The notes under the pieces: generated by a model
Told to the model about the DNA's origin: nothing
The model's database searches: none
What the model saw: only the letters and a program-made list of their open reading frames with translations
Program-made: the position numbers and the translations under genes
Source of the DNA: Bacillus sp. FJAT-27916
GTDB lineage: Bacteria > Bacillota > Bacilli > Bacillales > Pradoshiaceae
Direction: 5' to 3'
NCBI RefSeq assembly: GCF_001183965.1
Contig: NZ_LFZV01000001.1
Location: forward strand, 3,129,263 to 3,193,262
Length of the DNA: 64,000 bases
Part shown: one piece after another, positions 43,076-50,871 of the stretch
Numbering within the stretch: the stretch's first letter is position 1
Layout: each line of letters starts with the position of its first letter

Positions 43076-44158
43076 ATGGCTAGAGCGTTTAATTTTAATG
43101 CGGGACCGGCCGCTTTACCTGAGGAAGTGTTATTGAAGGCACAGAAGGAGTTTCTTGACTTCGAGGGGAGCCGGATGTCTGTTATGGAGCTGAGCCATCG
43201 CAGCAAGGAGTACAGCAGGGTCCATGATAAAGCGAGCGGGCTGCTGAGAGAGCTGATGGAGATTCCTGCGGATTACGAGATTCTGTTCCTTCAAGGAGGA
43301 GCTTCCCTGCAGTTTTCGATGATTCCGATGAATTTACTTGACCAGGAGCGCGGGGCAAGCTATATCCTTACGGGTTCGTGGTCTGAGAAGGCCTTGAAGG
43401 AAGCCAAAAAACTCGGTCCGATAGAGATAGCAGCTTCCACGAAAGAATCCGGTTACCATGCCATTCCACAGCTTTCCGATATTCAGTGGAAAGAGAATAC
43501 CTCTTATGTCCACTTGACGAGCAATAATACGATATACGGCACGCAGTGGAAGGAGTATCCGAAGACGGATCAGATTCCGCTTATCGCTGATATGTCGAGT
43601 GATATATTGAGCAAGAAAATAGATGTTTCCCAGTTCGGGCTTATCTATGCGGGGGCACAGAAGAATCTCGGCCCATCCGGGGTAACGGTGGTCATCATCC
43701 GCAAAGATTTAATCCAAAAGGATGACAGCTTGCCGACGATGCTTTCTTATGAAACTCATGCGGGCTCCAATTCCTTGTATAATACACCGCCTACCTTGGC
43801 CATTTACCTTTTATCTTTAGTATTAGAATGGGCTAAGGATAAGGGCGGCGTGGCCCAGATAGAGCAGCAAAACCAGCAGAAAGCCAAACTGATTTATGAT
43901 GCGATTGATGAAAGTAACGGTTTTTATTCCGGACATGCCGACCAAGACAGCCGGTCGAATATGAATATCACCTTCACCCTGCCTACAAACGAATTGACGA
44001 AGCAATTCCTTCAGGAGGCTGCCAATGAGGGCTTTATCGGGCTTGGCGGTCATCGTTCTGTCGGCGGCTGCAGGGCCTCCATCTATAATGCCGTTCCACA
44101 TGAGCATTGCCAGGCCTTGGCAGATTTTATGGTAAAATTCAAAAAAATCAATAGTTAG
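43076..44158 (+). CDS. serC: Phosphoserine aminotransferase SerC
   Basis: A 360-residue PLP enzyme converting 3-phosphohydroxypyruvate and glutamate to phosphoserine. It starts with the signature ARAFNFNAGPAALPEEVL; the PLP-binding Lys is in YAGAQKNLGPSG near residue 198, and GGHRSVGGCRASIYNA is near the C terminus. ATG at 43076 is set by GAGGAAGGGGAG. A likely promoter is TTGATT-N17-TATTCA at about 42995. It precedes trpP. Confidence 0.94.
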   Translation: MARAFNFNAGPAALPEEVLLKAQKEFLDFEGSRMSVMELSHRSKEYSRVHDKASGLLRELMEIPADYEILFLQGGASLQFSMIPMNLLDQERGASYILTGSWSEKALKEAKKLGPIEIAASTKESGYHAIPQLSDIQWKENTSYVHLTSNNTIYGTQWKEYPKTDQIPLIADMSSDILSKKIDVSQFGLIYAGAQKNLGPSGVTVVIIRKDLIQKDDSLPTMLSYETHAGSNSLYNTPPTLAIYLLSLVLEWAKDKGGVAQIEQQNQQKAKLIYDAIDESNGFYSGHADQDSRSNMNITFTLPTNELTKQFLQEAANEGFIGLGGHRSVGGCRASIYNAVPHEHCQALADFMVKFKKINS

Positions 44159-44214
44159 GCTGTATTCTTTCTGGTGATGATGTTATAATCTGGGTAAGCT
44201 TTTTGCGGCTGGCA

Positions 44215-44266
44215 TAGAGAGCACATCCGAAAAAGCAAATAGTTAGTTGAGCTTAGAAGAGGAGAG
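44215..44266 (+). promoter_or_regulatory. TRAP (MtrB) binding site overlapping the trpP ribosome site
   Basis: Triplets TAG 44240, TAG 44244, GAG 44249, TAG 44254, GAG 44259 and GAG 44264 are spaced by 1-2 bases and cover the Shine-Dalgarno. TAG 44215 and GAG 44219 lie upstream. This is the GAG/UAG pattern bound by tryptophan-loaded TRAP, which represses trpP translation in B. subtilis. Confidence 0.72.
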
Positions 44267-44272
44267 ATAAAA

Positions 44273-44791
44273 ATGAATACGAAATCATTAGTAACTTTAT
44301 CGTTGCTAGTCGGAATCGGTGCCGTTCTGCACACGATTGTACCTGGATTTGTCTTTGGAATGAAGCCGGACTTAATGCTTCTTATGATGTTTCTCGGCAT
44401 CTTTTTACTGCCAGACTTGAAGAATGCGCTATTAATAGGCGCAGTCACTGGAATTATTTCTGGTTTGACTACCTCATTTCCAGGAGGACAAATACCCAAT
44501 ATCATTGATAAGATCATAACAGCGTTGATTATTTATGCAGTCTATAAATTGCTTACGAAATTTGTTAAACCCGCAGTTGCCAGCCTATCCTTAACCTTGG
44601 TCGGCACACTGATCTCGGGAACGATTTTCTTAACATCAGCCTATTTACTTGTCGGCCTTCCTGGACCATTTTTGACATTGGCTGCCGGAGCAATTCTTCC
44701 TGCCCTTGTCATTAACACCGTTGCAATGGCTGTTATTTATCCAATGGCATCAAGTATTCTGAAACGAACCAATGCTGTAATTACTTCATAA
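44273..44791 (+). CDS. trpP: Tryptophan transporter TrpP
   Basis: A 172-residue membrane protein with about five or six membrane segments, matching TrpP (YhaG). The start MNTKSLVTLSLLVGIGAVLH and GMKPDLMLLMMFLGI are typical. It is a probable tryptophan importer. A TG-T-TATAAT extended -10 lies at about 44183. The ribosome site GAGGAGAG is embedded in the TRAP triplets, so tryptophan should repress translation. Its terminator has been invaded by an insertion sequence. Confidence 0.9.
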   Translation: MNTKSLVTLSLLVGIGAVLHTIVPGFVFGMKPDLMLLMMFLGIFLLPDLKNALLIGAVTGIISGLTTSFPGGQIPNIIDKIITALIIYAVYKLLTKFVKPAVASLSLTLVGTLISGTIFLTSAYLLVGLPGPFLTLAAGAILPALVINTVAMAVIYPMASSILKRTNAVITS

Positions 44792-44801
44792 ATAATGCCC
44801 A

Positions 44802-44831
44802 GAGGATAACGAAGCCGTTATCCTCTTTTTT
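44802..44831 (+). terminator. trpP terminator
   Basis: GAGGATAAC (44802-44810) pairs with GTTATCCTC (44817-44825) followed by TTTTTT. The ISL3-type element inserted at the end of the T-run and duplicated CTTTTTTA. Confidence 0.88.
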
Positions 44832-44832
44832 A

Positions 44833-46213
44833 GGTTCTATACTAAATGTTGGGGTGTCCAAAAAAATGGACATAAAAAATAGAGCACACATGCTGCACTT
44901 TTCTTATACTTGAATTGTCCAGAAACAAGTCGAAAAGGAGATGTGTGCTCTTGAATTTTATCATAACATTGCCGGGTTTAGAAGGTGTAAGGGTGACAAA
45001 GTCCGAGGTGAAGGATAATGGTGTTTTTGAAATAACCGTTGAGATGCCCATGGCACCGCATACCTGTCCAAGATGTGGCGAGGAAACGCAGAAAGTCCAT
45101 GATTATCGGATTCAGTCCGTTCGGCATCTTAAAATGGCGGAACGACCAACGGTTTTGCAATACCGCAAACGGCGGTATGTTTGTCCTTGTGGAAAGAGGT
45201 TTGCCGAACAGAACCCGTTTGTCGATCGGTATCAACGCTTCTCAAAAGAATGGAACCAACAAGTCCAGATACGTACAGTCAAAGCCAAGACATTCACCGA
45301 AATCGCCGCTCAATATCATACATCCGTCAGTACCATCATCCGCCGGTTTGATGCCATTGTCCCGGACTCCATGAAGGGGTCGGCTGCCTTGCCAGAAGTG
45401 ATCGCCATTGATGAATTCAAGGGGAACACCGGGAAGGAAAAGTTTCAGCTTATCATTGCGGATGCCCAAACACGAGAGCCCATCGATATTCTTCCGAATC
45501 GCCGGAAGGATACGATCAAGGATTACCTGCGTAAACACGGAGCGAAGGTCCGAGTGGTTGTCATGGATATGAGTTTAGCCTTTAAGAGAGCAGTTCAAGA
45601 GGCGTTGGGGCGGCCCATCATTGTGGCGGATAGCTTCCACTTTGTCCGATATATGAATTGGGCGCTGGATCGGGTGCGAGTGAGAGAACAGGCCAGGTGG
45701 CATGAATATGACCGGAAGAAATGCAAGAAAGCCCGCTATATCTTTCATAAAGCCGCCCATAAATTAACGGAGAAAGACCAGTGGCTTCTTCAGCGATACT
45801 TCAGCTTTTCCCCTGAACTCCAGAAAGCATATGAGCTCAAGGAGGCCTTTTATACTTGGTTTTATAAGGCAAAAGAAAATGGAGGAAAAGGGATTCTGGA
45901 GACACAGAAAGAACTTCGTCAGTTCTATCAGAAGGTAGAAGGGAGTGGCATTCCTGAATTGAGCAAGACAGTCCAAACGTATCGAAACTGGGAAAGAGAA
46001 ATCTTAAATCGCTTCGAGTTCAATTACTCGAATGGGTTTGTGGAAGGCTTAAACAACTTAACAAAGGTGATGAAACGGAATGGATTTGGCTATCGGAATT
46101 TCACCCGATTCCGCGCGAGGATCCTCCTCCACCATCAATATAAAAACATCGGTCATTCATTAGGATAAGGGAGTAGAGCAAAAAGACTCTACCCCAACAC
46201 TTGAAAAAGAACC
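44833..46213 (+). mobile_element. ISL3-family insertion sequence, 1381 bp
   Basis: Complete element: left end starting GGTTCTATACTAAATGTTGG and right end (reverse complement) starting GGTTCTTTTTCAAGTGTTGG match at 18 of the first 23 positions. The flanks 44825-44832 and 46214-46221 are both CTTTTTTA, an 8-bp target duplication as expected for ISL3. One full-length transposase gene is inside. Intact ends and identical flanks suggest recent insertion. Confidence 0.93.
44951..46168 (+). CDS. ISL3-family transposase
   Basis: A 405-residue DDE transposase. The N-terminal zinc finger (CPRCGEETQKVHDY, then CPCGKRF) is followed by an HTH region (TFTEIAAQYHTSVSTIIRRFD) and the DDE domain (IAIDEFKG, VVMDMSLAFKRAV, and a C-terminal SNGFVEGLNNLTKVMKRNGFG with the last catalytic Glu). 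The likely start is TTG at 44951 after AAAGGAGATG. No frameshift; probably active. Confidence 0.92.
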   Translation: MNFIITLPGLEGVRVTKSEVKDNGVFEITVEMPMAPHTCPRCGEETQKVHDYRIQSVRHLKMAERPTVLQYRKRRYVCPCGKRFAEQNPFVDRYQRFSKEWNQQVQIRTVKAKTFTEIAAQYHTSVSTIIRRFDAIVPDSMKGSAALPEVIAIDEFKGNTGKEKFQLIIADAQTREPIDILPNRRKDTIKDYLRKHGAKVRVVVMDMSLAFKRAVQEALGRPIIVADSFHFVRYMNWALDRVRVREQARWHEYDRKKCKKARYIFHKAAHKLTEKDQWLLQRYFSFSPELQKAYELKEAFYTWFYKAKENGGKGILETQKELRQFYQKVEGSGIPELSKTVQTYRNWEREILNRFEFNYSNGFVEGLNNLTKVMKRNGFGYRNFTRFRARILLHHQYKNIGHSLG

Positions 46214-46240
46214 CTTTTTTAATCCCTGTACATCCCACCT

Positions 46241-46426
46241 CTATAGGATCCACGTCGCCAATAAAAGGACCGCTGCCGCCAGAAAGGCGCCCCCGCTTAG
46301 CTGCAATCTCTTCTTAAGAATTTTCTTTGAAGGATACACCCCTCCTTTTCCAATCACATAAACAGAATGAAGCATAACACCGAAAGAAGCACTGATTAAA
46401 ATGAGTAATAAGACAAGAGCCGCCAC
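46241..46426 (-). CDS. Small membrane protein (61 aa), unknown
   Basis: A 61-residue protein with two membrane segments joined by GKGGVYPSKKILKKR. GTG at 46426 is well spaced from AAGGAGGAT. I recognise no family. It lies between trpP and yhaH, in reverse direction; the IS insertion left its coding region untouched. Confidence 0.6.
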   Translation of the reverse strand: MAALVLLLILISASFGVMLHSVYVIGKGGVYPSKKILKKRLQLSGGAFLAAAVLLLATWIL

Positions 46427-46687
46427 ATTATTTATCCTCCTTCATTCATTCTTTACTCATATTATGCACAGCTTGTTTTTGATATGAGAAAGCTAATTCC
46501 AAGACCATTTTGGCAAGTTTATGAAAAAAACCATGAATTTTTTGGCAAAAATAGTTTCCGAAAATAACAATTAACGTTTAAAATAATATAAAAAAAGGAA
46601 ATGTTTAATATAAGGACTATTTTTTAAAGGGATTTTTATGTTTATGTAGAAATCTGTAAAAGGAAGAATAAATTGGGGTGAATAATA

Positions 46688-47053
46688 ATGAAAGCAAAAT
46701 CTTTAGCGATTGGATTCATATCTGGTTTCGCCGTAGCCGGAGTTGGTGTACTGCTTAGCACCCCTGCATCCGGCAAGGAAGTACGTTCAAATTTGAAGGA
46801 AACAAAGGATGAGACCGTCCTCCTTCTTCAAGATGTCCAAGAAGCGGTCATCCAATTGAAAAATGACTGTATATCAGCCGCCAACGTGAGTAAAGCACAA
46901 GTCAATATGTTCATTAAGGATGTAAAAGAATTGATCCAGGAATGGAATGCAGATGCAAAACAGCATACCGATGCGATACAGGTACAAATCAAGGATGTGG
47001 AAACAGCCATTAACGAACTTGAAGCAGCTATTACACCAACGCCGGCAAAATAA
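46688..47053 (+). CDS. yhaH: YtxH-domain protein YhaH
   Basis: A 121-residue protein: an N-terminal Gly-rich membrane segment (KSLAIGFISGFAVAGVGVLLSTPASGKEVR), whose STPASGKE tail defines the YtxH domain, then a long amphipathic helix. It corresponds to B. subtilis YhaH beside hpr. Related proteins are general-stress members. No SigB promoter was evident. RBS is GGGGTGAATAAT. Confidence 0.85.
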   Translation: MKAKSLAIGFISGFAVAGVGVLLSTPASGKEVRSNLKETKDETVLLLQDVQEAVIQLKNDCISAANVSKAQVNMFIKDVKELIQEWNADAKQHTDAIQVQIKDVETAINELEAAITPTPAK

Positions 47054-47180
47054 AACATTATAGAGGAAAATTGATAGAAATTTGTAGAAAAAGTTTCTAA
47101 ATATTTGGCAAATTACCTTTTTTGTTATTTAATATTTTATAAGGATAATAATGAAAAAAAGAAAAGTAGGTGAATGAATC

Positions 47181-47759
47181 ATGTCTGAAAATTTGAATTC
47201 AGTGAAAGAAGCCATGTTATTCACTCAGCGTGTGGCACAGTTGAGCAAGGCTTTATGGAAAGCAATCGAAAAAGACTGGCAGCAATGGATCAAGCCCTAT
47301 AATTTGAATATTAATGAACACCATATTCTCTGGATTGCCTATCATTTAAAGGGAGCCTCCATTTCCGATGTGGCGAAATTCGGAGTTATGCACGTATCAA
47401 CCGCATTCAATTTCTCGAAGAAGCTTGAAGAACGCGGACTACTTCGTTTCTCCAAAAAGGAAAATGACAAACGGAATACGTATATTGAATTGACAGATCA
47501 AGGGGTCGAACTTTTGCTTGAAATTGTTAAAGTCTTTGATTCCTCCAAGAACTCTGTTTATCTAGGAGCACAACCGTTGAAGGAGCTATACGGTAAATTC
47601 CCGGATATGATGGAAATGATGGCCATCGTTAAGAATATTTACGGGGATGATTTCATGAATATTTTCGAAAAATCTTTTGCTAATCTTGAACATGAATTTA
47701 CAGATGAGAACGGTTTTCTCGAAAAGATTGAACATCCAGAAAAAGAACCAATACAATAA
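47181..47759 (+). CDS. hpr: Transition-state regulator Hpr (ScoC)
   Basis: A 192-residue MarR-family regulator that represses extracellular protease and other stationary-phase genes in Bacillus. The winged helix contains [26 protein letters not shown], near-invariant in Hpr. The C-terminal region is acidic. ATG follows GTAGGTGAATGAATC. Its location beside prsA is conserved. Confidence 0.93.
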   Translation: MSENLNSVKEAMLFTQRVAQLSKALWKAIEKDWQQWIKPYNLNINEHHILWIAYHLKGASISDVAKFGVMHVSTAFNFSKKLEERGLLRFSKKENDKRNTYIELTDQGVELLLEIVKVFDSSKNSVYLGAQPLKELYGKFPDMMEMMAIVKNIYGDDFMNIFEKSFANLEHEFTDENGFLEKIEHPEKEPIQ

Positions 47760-47775
47760 CACAGGGGCATTCCCG

Positions 47776-47812
47776 ATAAAAGCGGACCTAAATTTACATC
47801 CGCTTTTACCTT
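47776..47812 (+). terminator. hpr terminator
   Basis: AAAAGCGGA (47778-47786) pairs with TCCGCTTTT (47799-47807). Confidence 0.75.
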
Positions 47813-47974
47813 AAAACGTCTTGTTCATTTCTTCACATATTTTTCCTCAACAAGAAAATAAACCAACCTTTTCCTCGAACTGATAATAAACCGTTTTTCA
47901 TCCTCATAGTCTTTGCAGTGTAGGCAATTTTTTGATAATGTAAGAGAGATAACAGCGCCAAGGGGGGTAGCAGG

Positions 47975-48163
47975 ATGATAATTCTTATTTGGTTTTCCTT
48001 ATTTGCTCTCTTTTTCTTGTATTATATTAATAAGCTATCCACCAGCTTCTGTATAAAGAAAGAGATTCCAGAAGAAAAACAGGATAGTTTTTATCGTACA
48101 ATCAATGTCCTAATCACGATCCTGCTAGTTTCAACTTATCTCGAAATACTATATACAGCATAA
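47975..48163 (+). CDS. Small membrane protein (62 aa), unknown
   Basis: A 62-residue protein with two membrane segments flanking a polar loop (CIKKEIPEEKQDSFYR). ATG follows AAGGGGGGTAGCAGG. No family recognised. It lies alone between hpr and the YjcZ pair and ends just before a small hairpin (GACGAATGCC...GTC). Confidence 0.6.
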   Translation: MIILIWFSLFALFFLYYINKLSTSFCIKKEIPEEKQDSFYRTINVLITILLVSTYLEILYTA

Positions 48164-48210
48164 AAGACGAATGCCTAAGCACTCGTCTTTCTTCTTCCGG
48201 AAATCTTTGA

Positions 48211-48297
48211 TTAGCAAATCCAGGATGCCCCGATGATGACCAACAAGATAAACAAAACAACCAATAAAGCGAAACCTCCGCCATATCCTCCAGACAT
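48211..48297 (-). CDS. YjcZ-family sporulation protein (copy 2)
   Basis: A 28-residue protein: MSGGYGGGF, then a hydrophobic helix ending GASWIC. This is the YjcZ pattern of Gly/Tyr-rich start and one membrane helix, found in spore-associated miniproteins. RBS is AAAGGAGGATACAAC. It is 41 bases downstream of copy 1 in the same direction, probably one transcript. Confidence 0.85.
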   Translation of the reverse strand: MSGGYGGGFALLVVLFILLVIIGASWIC

Positions 48298-48338
48298 TGT
48301 TGTATCCTCCTTTCAATCACAATGGATTGGTTTACTTC

Positions 48339-48425
48339 TTAGTAAATCCAAGACGCACCAACAATCACGAGCAAAATGAAAAGTACGACGATGAAGGCAA
48401 ATCCTCCTCCGTAGTTCTGACCCAT
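48339..48425 (-). CDS. YjcZ-family sporulation protein (copy 1)
   Basis: A 28-residue protein, MGQNYGGGF then FIVVLFILLVIVGASWIY. It is nearly identical in the helix to copy 2, so the pair arose by tandem duplication. RBS is AAAAGGAGGTGTTATC. Both are too short for default gene callers. Confidence 0.85.
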   Translation of the reverse strand: MGQNYGGGFAFIVVLFILLVIVGASWIY

Positions 48426-48714
48426 GATAACACCTCCTTTTGAGCTGCTACCCTATCCTATTCAAGCTTGGTAAGAAAGGAATGGGCACATTACTCATAT
48501 GCTCACTTTTTTGACAAGACCAATTCTTTATGAACCGCCTGTCTTTTTTCCTGTCCCTATATCCTATGCATGGTATGTCAAGATTGTTTATGCTCATAAG
48601 CCCTATAAGGTAAATGAGCCTCCTTATCCTTTTTTTAGCAGAGGAATTGTGGTATAGTTATGCTTGTTAAAGATAAAGGGATGTTTTGGCAATATGCTAA
48701 AAGGAGTGTAAGGG

Positions 48715-49566
48715 ATGAAGAAATGGTTAATCACAGTAGCATCCGTATCGACACTTATCGGCCTCAGTGCCTGCAACAATGTCGGTTCTGATGAGACAAT
48801 CGCAGAAACAAAATCAGGCAATATCACGAAAGATGAATTCTATGAGGAATTGAAGGACAAATATGGGGACCAAGTACTTCAAGAGCTTGTTTACAAAAAG
48901 GTCTTCACCGATCAATATAAGGTAAGTGACAAGGAAGTCGACAAACGCCTTGAAGAAACAAAGGCTAACCTTGGTGAGAACTTCGAAAGTGCTCTTGCTC
49001 AAAACGGCTATGCAGATGAAAAAGCCTTCAAGGAAGAGCTTAAATATCAGCTTGCTCAAGAGAAAGCAGCTCTCGAAACAGTCGATGTCACAGAAGATGA
49101 GCTGAAGGATTATTATGAGAACAAGTATACAGTCAATCTTAAAGCCAGACACATCCTTGTAGCAGATGAAAAAACAGCGAAAGAAGTAAAGAAAAAGCTT
49201 GAAAATGGCGAAAAATTTGCTGATTTGGCTAAAGAATACTCCACTGATGAGGCATCTAAAGAACAAGGCGGAGACCTTGGTGAATTCGGTGTAGGCAAGA
49301 TGGTGCCTGCCTTTGAGGATGCAGCTTATAAATTGAAGGTGGATGAGATCTCTGACCCTGTACAATCAGATTACGGTTTCCATATCATTCAAGTGACAGA
49401 TCGCGTCAAAAACGACAGTCCTTCCTTTGAAGATGCAAAAGCTGATGTAGAGAGAAGCGTTAAGACCGCTAAACTAGACTCTACAAAAGCCCAAGAAGCT
49501 ATTCAAAAAGTAATCGATGATGCAAAAATCGATGTGAAGGATAAAGATTTGGAAGACGCCTTTTAA
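48715..49566 (+). CDS. prsA: Foldase lipoprotein PrsA
   Basis: A 283-residue lipoprotein foldase for exported proteins. The lipobox is LSAC (Cys near 20). A parvulin PPIase domain (about 137-230) shows ARHILVADEKTAKEV, FADLAKEYSTDEASKEQGGDLGEF and DYGFHIIQVT. The flanking helical parts are chaperone-like. ATG follows AAAGGAGTGTAAGG. Gene order hpr-prsA-yhaL-yhaM is conserved. Confidence 0.95.
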   Translation: MKKWLITVASVSTLIGLSACNNVGSDETIAETKSGNITKDEFYEELKDKYGDQVLQELVYKKVFTDQYKVSDKEVDKRLEETKANLGENFESALAQNGYADEKAFKEELKYQLAQEKAALETVDVTEDELKDYYENKYTVNLKARHILVADEKTAKEVKKKLENGEKFADLAKEYSTDEASKEQGGDLGEFGVGKMVPAFEDAAYKLKVDEISDPVQSDYGFHIIQVTDRVKNDSPSFEDAKADVERSVKTAKLDSTKAQEAIQKVIDDAKIDVKDKDLEDAF

Positions 49567-49573
49567 TAAAGAA

Positions 49574-49600
49574 AAACTCGGCTGATCAGCCGAGTTTTTT
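49574..49600. terminator. prsA terminator (bidirectional)
   Basis: AAACTCGGCT-GATC-AGCCGAGTTT, then TTT. It overlaps the stop of the convergent yhaL. Confidence 0.88.
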
Positions 49601-49778
49601 AATTTGCCTCATCTGTTAATGTGCGCTTCTTCTTTTCCTCTTCCATTCGTTCGATGTATACCTTCCCCTCATCCTCTATGAAGGCTTCATCAATTTCTCT
49701 GTCTTCTCTCATTGATTTGATGGTCATATAAGCACTGACAAAAATTCCTGCGACGATGAACCACATGAAAAATGGCAC
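49599..49778 (-). CDS. yhaL: Sporulation protein YhaL
   Basis: A 59-residue protein: N-terminal membrane helix (MPFFMWFIVAGIFVSAYM), then a highly charged helix with IDEAFIEDEGKVYIERMEEEKKKR, resembling YhaL. The GTG at 49778 follows GGGAGAATG with good spacing; an ATG 12 bases later is an alternative. It lies between prsA and yhaM as in B. subtilis, where yhaL is sporulation-linked. Confidence 0.8.
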   Translation of the reverse strand: MPFFMWFIVAGIFVSAYMTIKSMREDREIDEAFIEDEGKVYIERMEEEKKKRTLTDEAN

Positions 49779-49867
49779 GAAGACATTCTCCCTTTCTTAA
49801 GGGACAGGCCCTTTTCAAACATTATATGCGGCTTATCCGCTCTTATGAGGAAAACTTTCGTCCGTAT

Positions 49868-50806
49868 TTATTTAAAGGATGGCTTATAGAGACTGCGGTT
49901 ATCAAGCGGGAAGATGCGCTCAGTGAATTCACCCGGTTTCACGCGGTCAAGCGCTCTATCCATCATATTCATCTTCGCATCCAAATTATCGATGTGATGC
50001 AGGATTTCAGCCTCTTTCACCAATGGCGGTTTCGGGCTTCCCCATTCCGCCTTGCCATGATGACTCAGCACGATATGCTGCAGTATAAGGATTTCTTCTC
50101 CCTGTATATTGAGTTCCTCGGCCACCTTGCCGATTTCATTTACCATGATGGTGATATGACCAAGCAAATTCCCTTCCACTGTATAAGTTGTGGCAATCGG
50201 CCCGCTCAATTCCATCACCTTACCAAGGTCATGAAGGATGACACCTGCATACAGCAAATCCTTATTCAAGGATGGGTATAACTCCGCAATGGCTTTAGCC
50301 AAATCCAGCATGGAGACGACATGATAGGCAAGTCCAGAGAAGAATTCATGATGATTCTTCGTCGCAGCCGGGTATTCAAAAAATTCCTTTGAATACTTCT
50401 TGACCAGATGCCTAGTAATGCGCTGGATATTCGGATTAGTCATTTCAAATATGTATTTCGTAATGGTATCAGCCATTTCATCCTTGCCAATTGGAGCTGT
50501 TGGCAGCAGATCTCCGATATTAACCGCTTCATTATCATATTTCAATCGGATGGCACGAATGCGCAGCTGGAGCTTTCCTTTGTAGTTCTGTACATCTCCA
50601 GTAACGCGGACGATTGCCTCCGGAACATAAATTTGTTCGTCCTCAGGTTTTACATCCCAAAGCTTTGCTTCAATTTCCCCGCTTTTATCCTGGAATATTA
50701 ATGATAAAAAAGGTTTGCCGTTGCTGGCTGTACCTTTGATCGCATTCTTTATGAATAAATGGAGATCGATTGTATCTCCTACCTCGTAATGGGCAATTCC
50801 CTTCAT
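49868..50806 (-). CDS. yhaM: 3'-5' exoribonuclease YhaM
   Basis: A 312-residue nuclease. An N-terminal OB fold (about 1-95, with [20 protein letters not shown]) is followed by an HD domain (about 155-290) with HDLGK and HHG motifs binding metal. YhaM processes RNA and single-stranded DNA 3' ends. ATG at 50806 follows GGGAGGGATTTAAG; the ORF start at 50875 falls in yhaN and is rejected. It is downstream of yhaN, in the yhaONM operon. Confidence 0.93.
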   Translation of the reverse strand: MKGIAHYEVGDTIDLHLFIKNAIKGTASNGKPFLSLIFQDKSGEIEAKLWDVKPEDEQIYVPEAIVRVTGDVQNYKGKLQLRIRAIRLKYDNEAVNIGDLLPTAPIGKDEMADTITKYIFEMTNPNIQRITRHLVKKYSKEFFEYPAATKNHHEFFSGLAYHVVSMLDLAKAIAELYPSLNKDLLYAGVILHDLGKVMELSGPIATTYTVEGNLLGHITIMVNEIGKVAEELNIQGEEILILQHIVLSHHGKAEWGSPKPPLVKEAEILHHIDNLDAKMNMMDRALDRVKPGEFTERIFPLDNRSLYKPSFK

Positions 50807-50871
50807 CTTAAATCCCTCCCAGTCTATTCCTTTTATATTATAGCATGCTAGGCAACTGTTTTCGTTGTTTA

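Noticed and set aside
48814-49365. 183-codon minus-strand frame inside prsA
   Set aside because: Antisense shadow; low-complexity Phe/Ile/Leu-rich product from a Lys/Glu-rich coding strand.
49772-50281. Long plus-strand frame of 169 codons over yhaM
   Set aside because: It is antisense to the well-supported yhaM and yhaL genes, lacks a ribosome site and has no recognisable fold.
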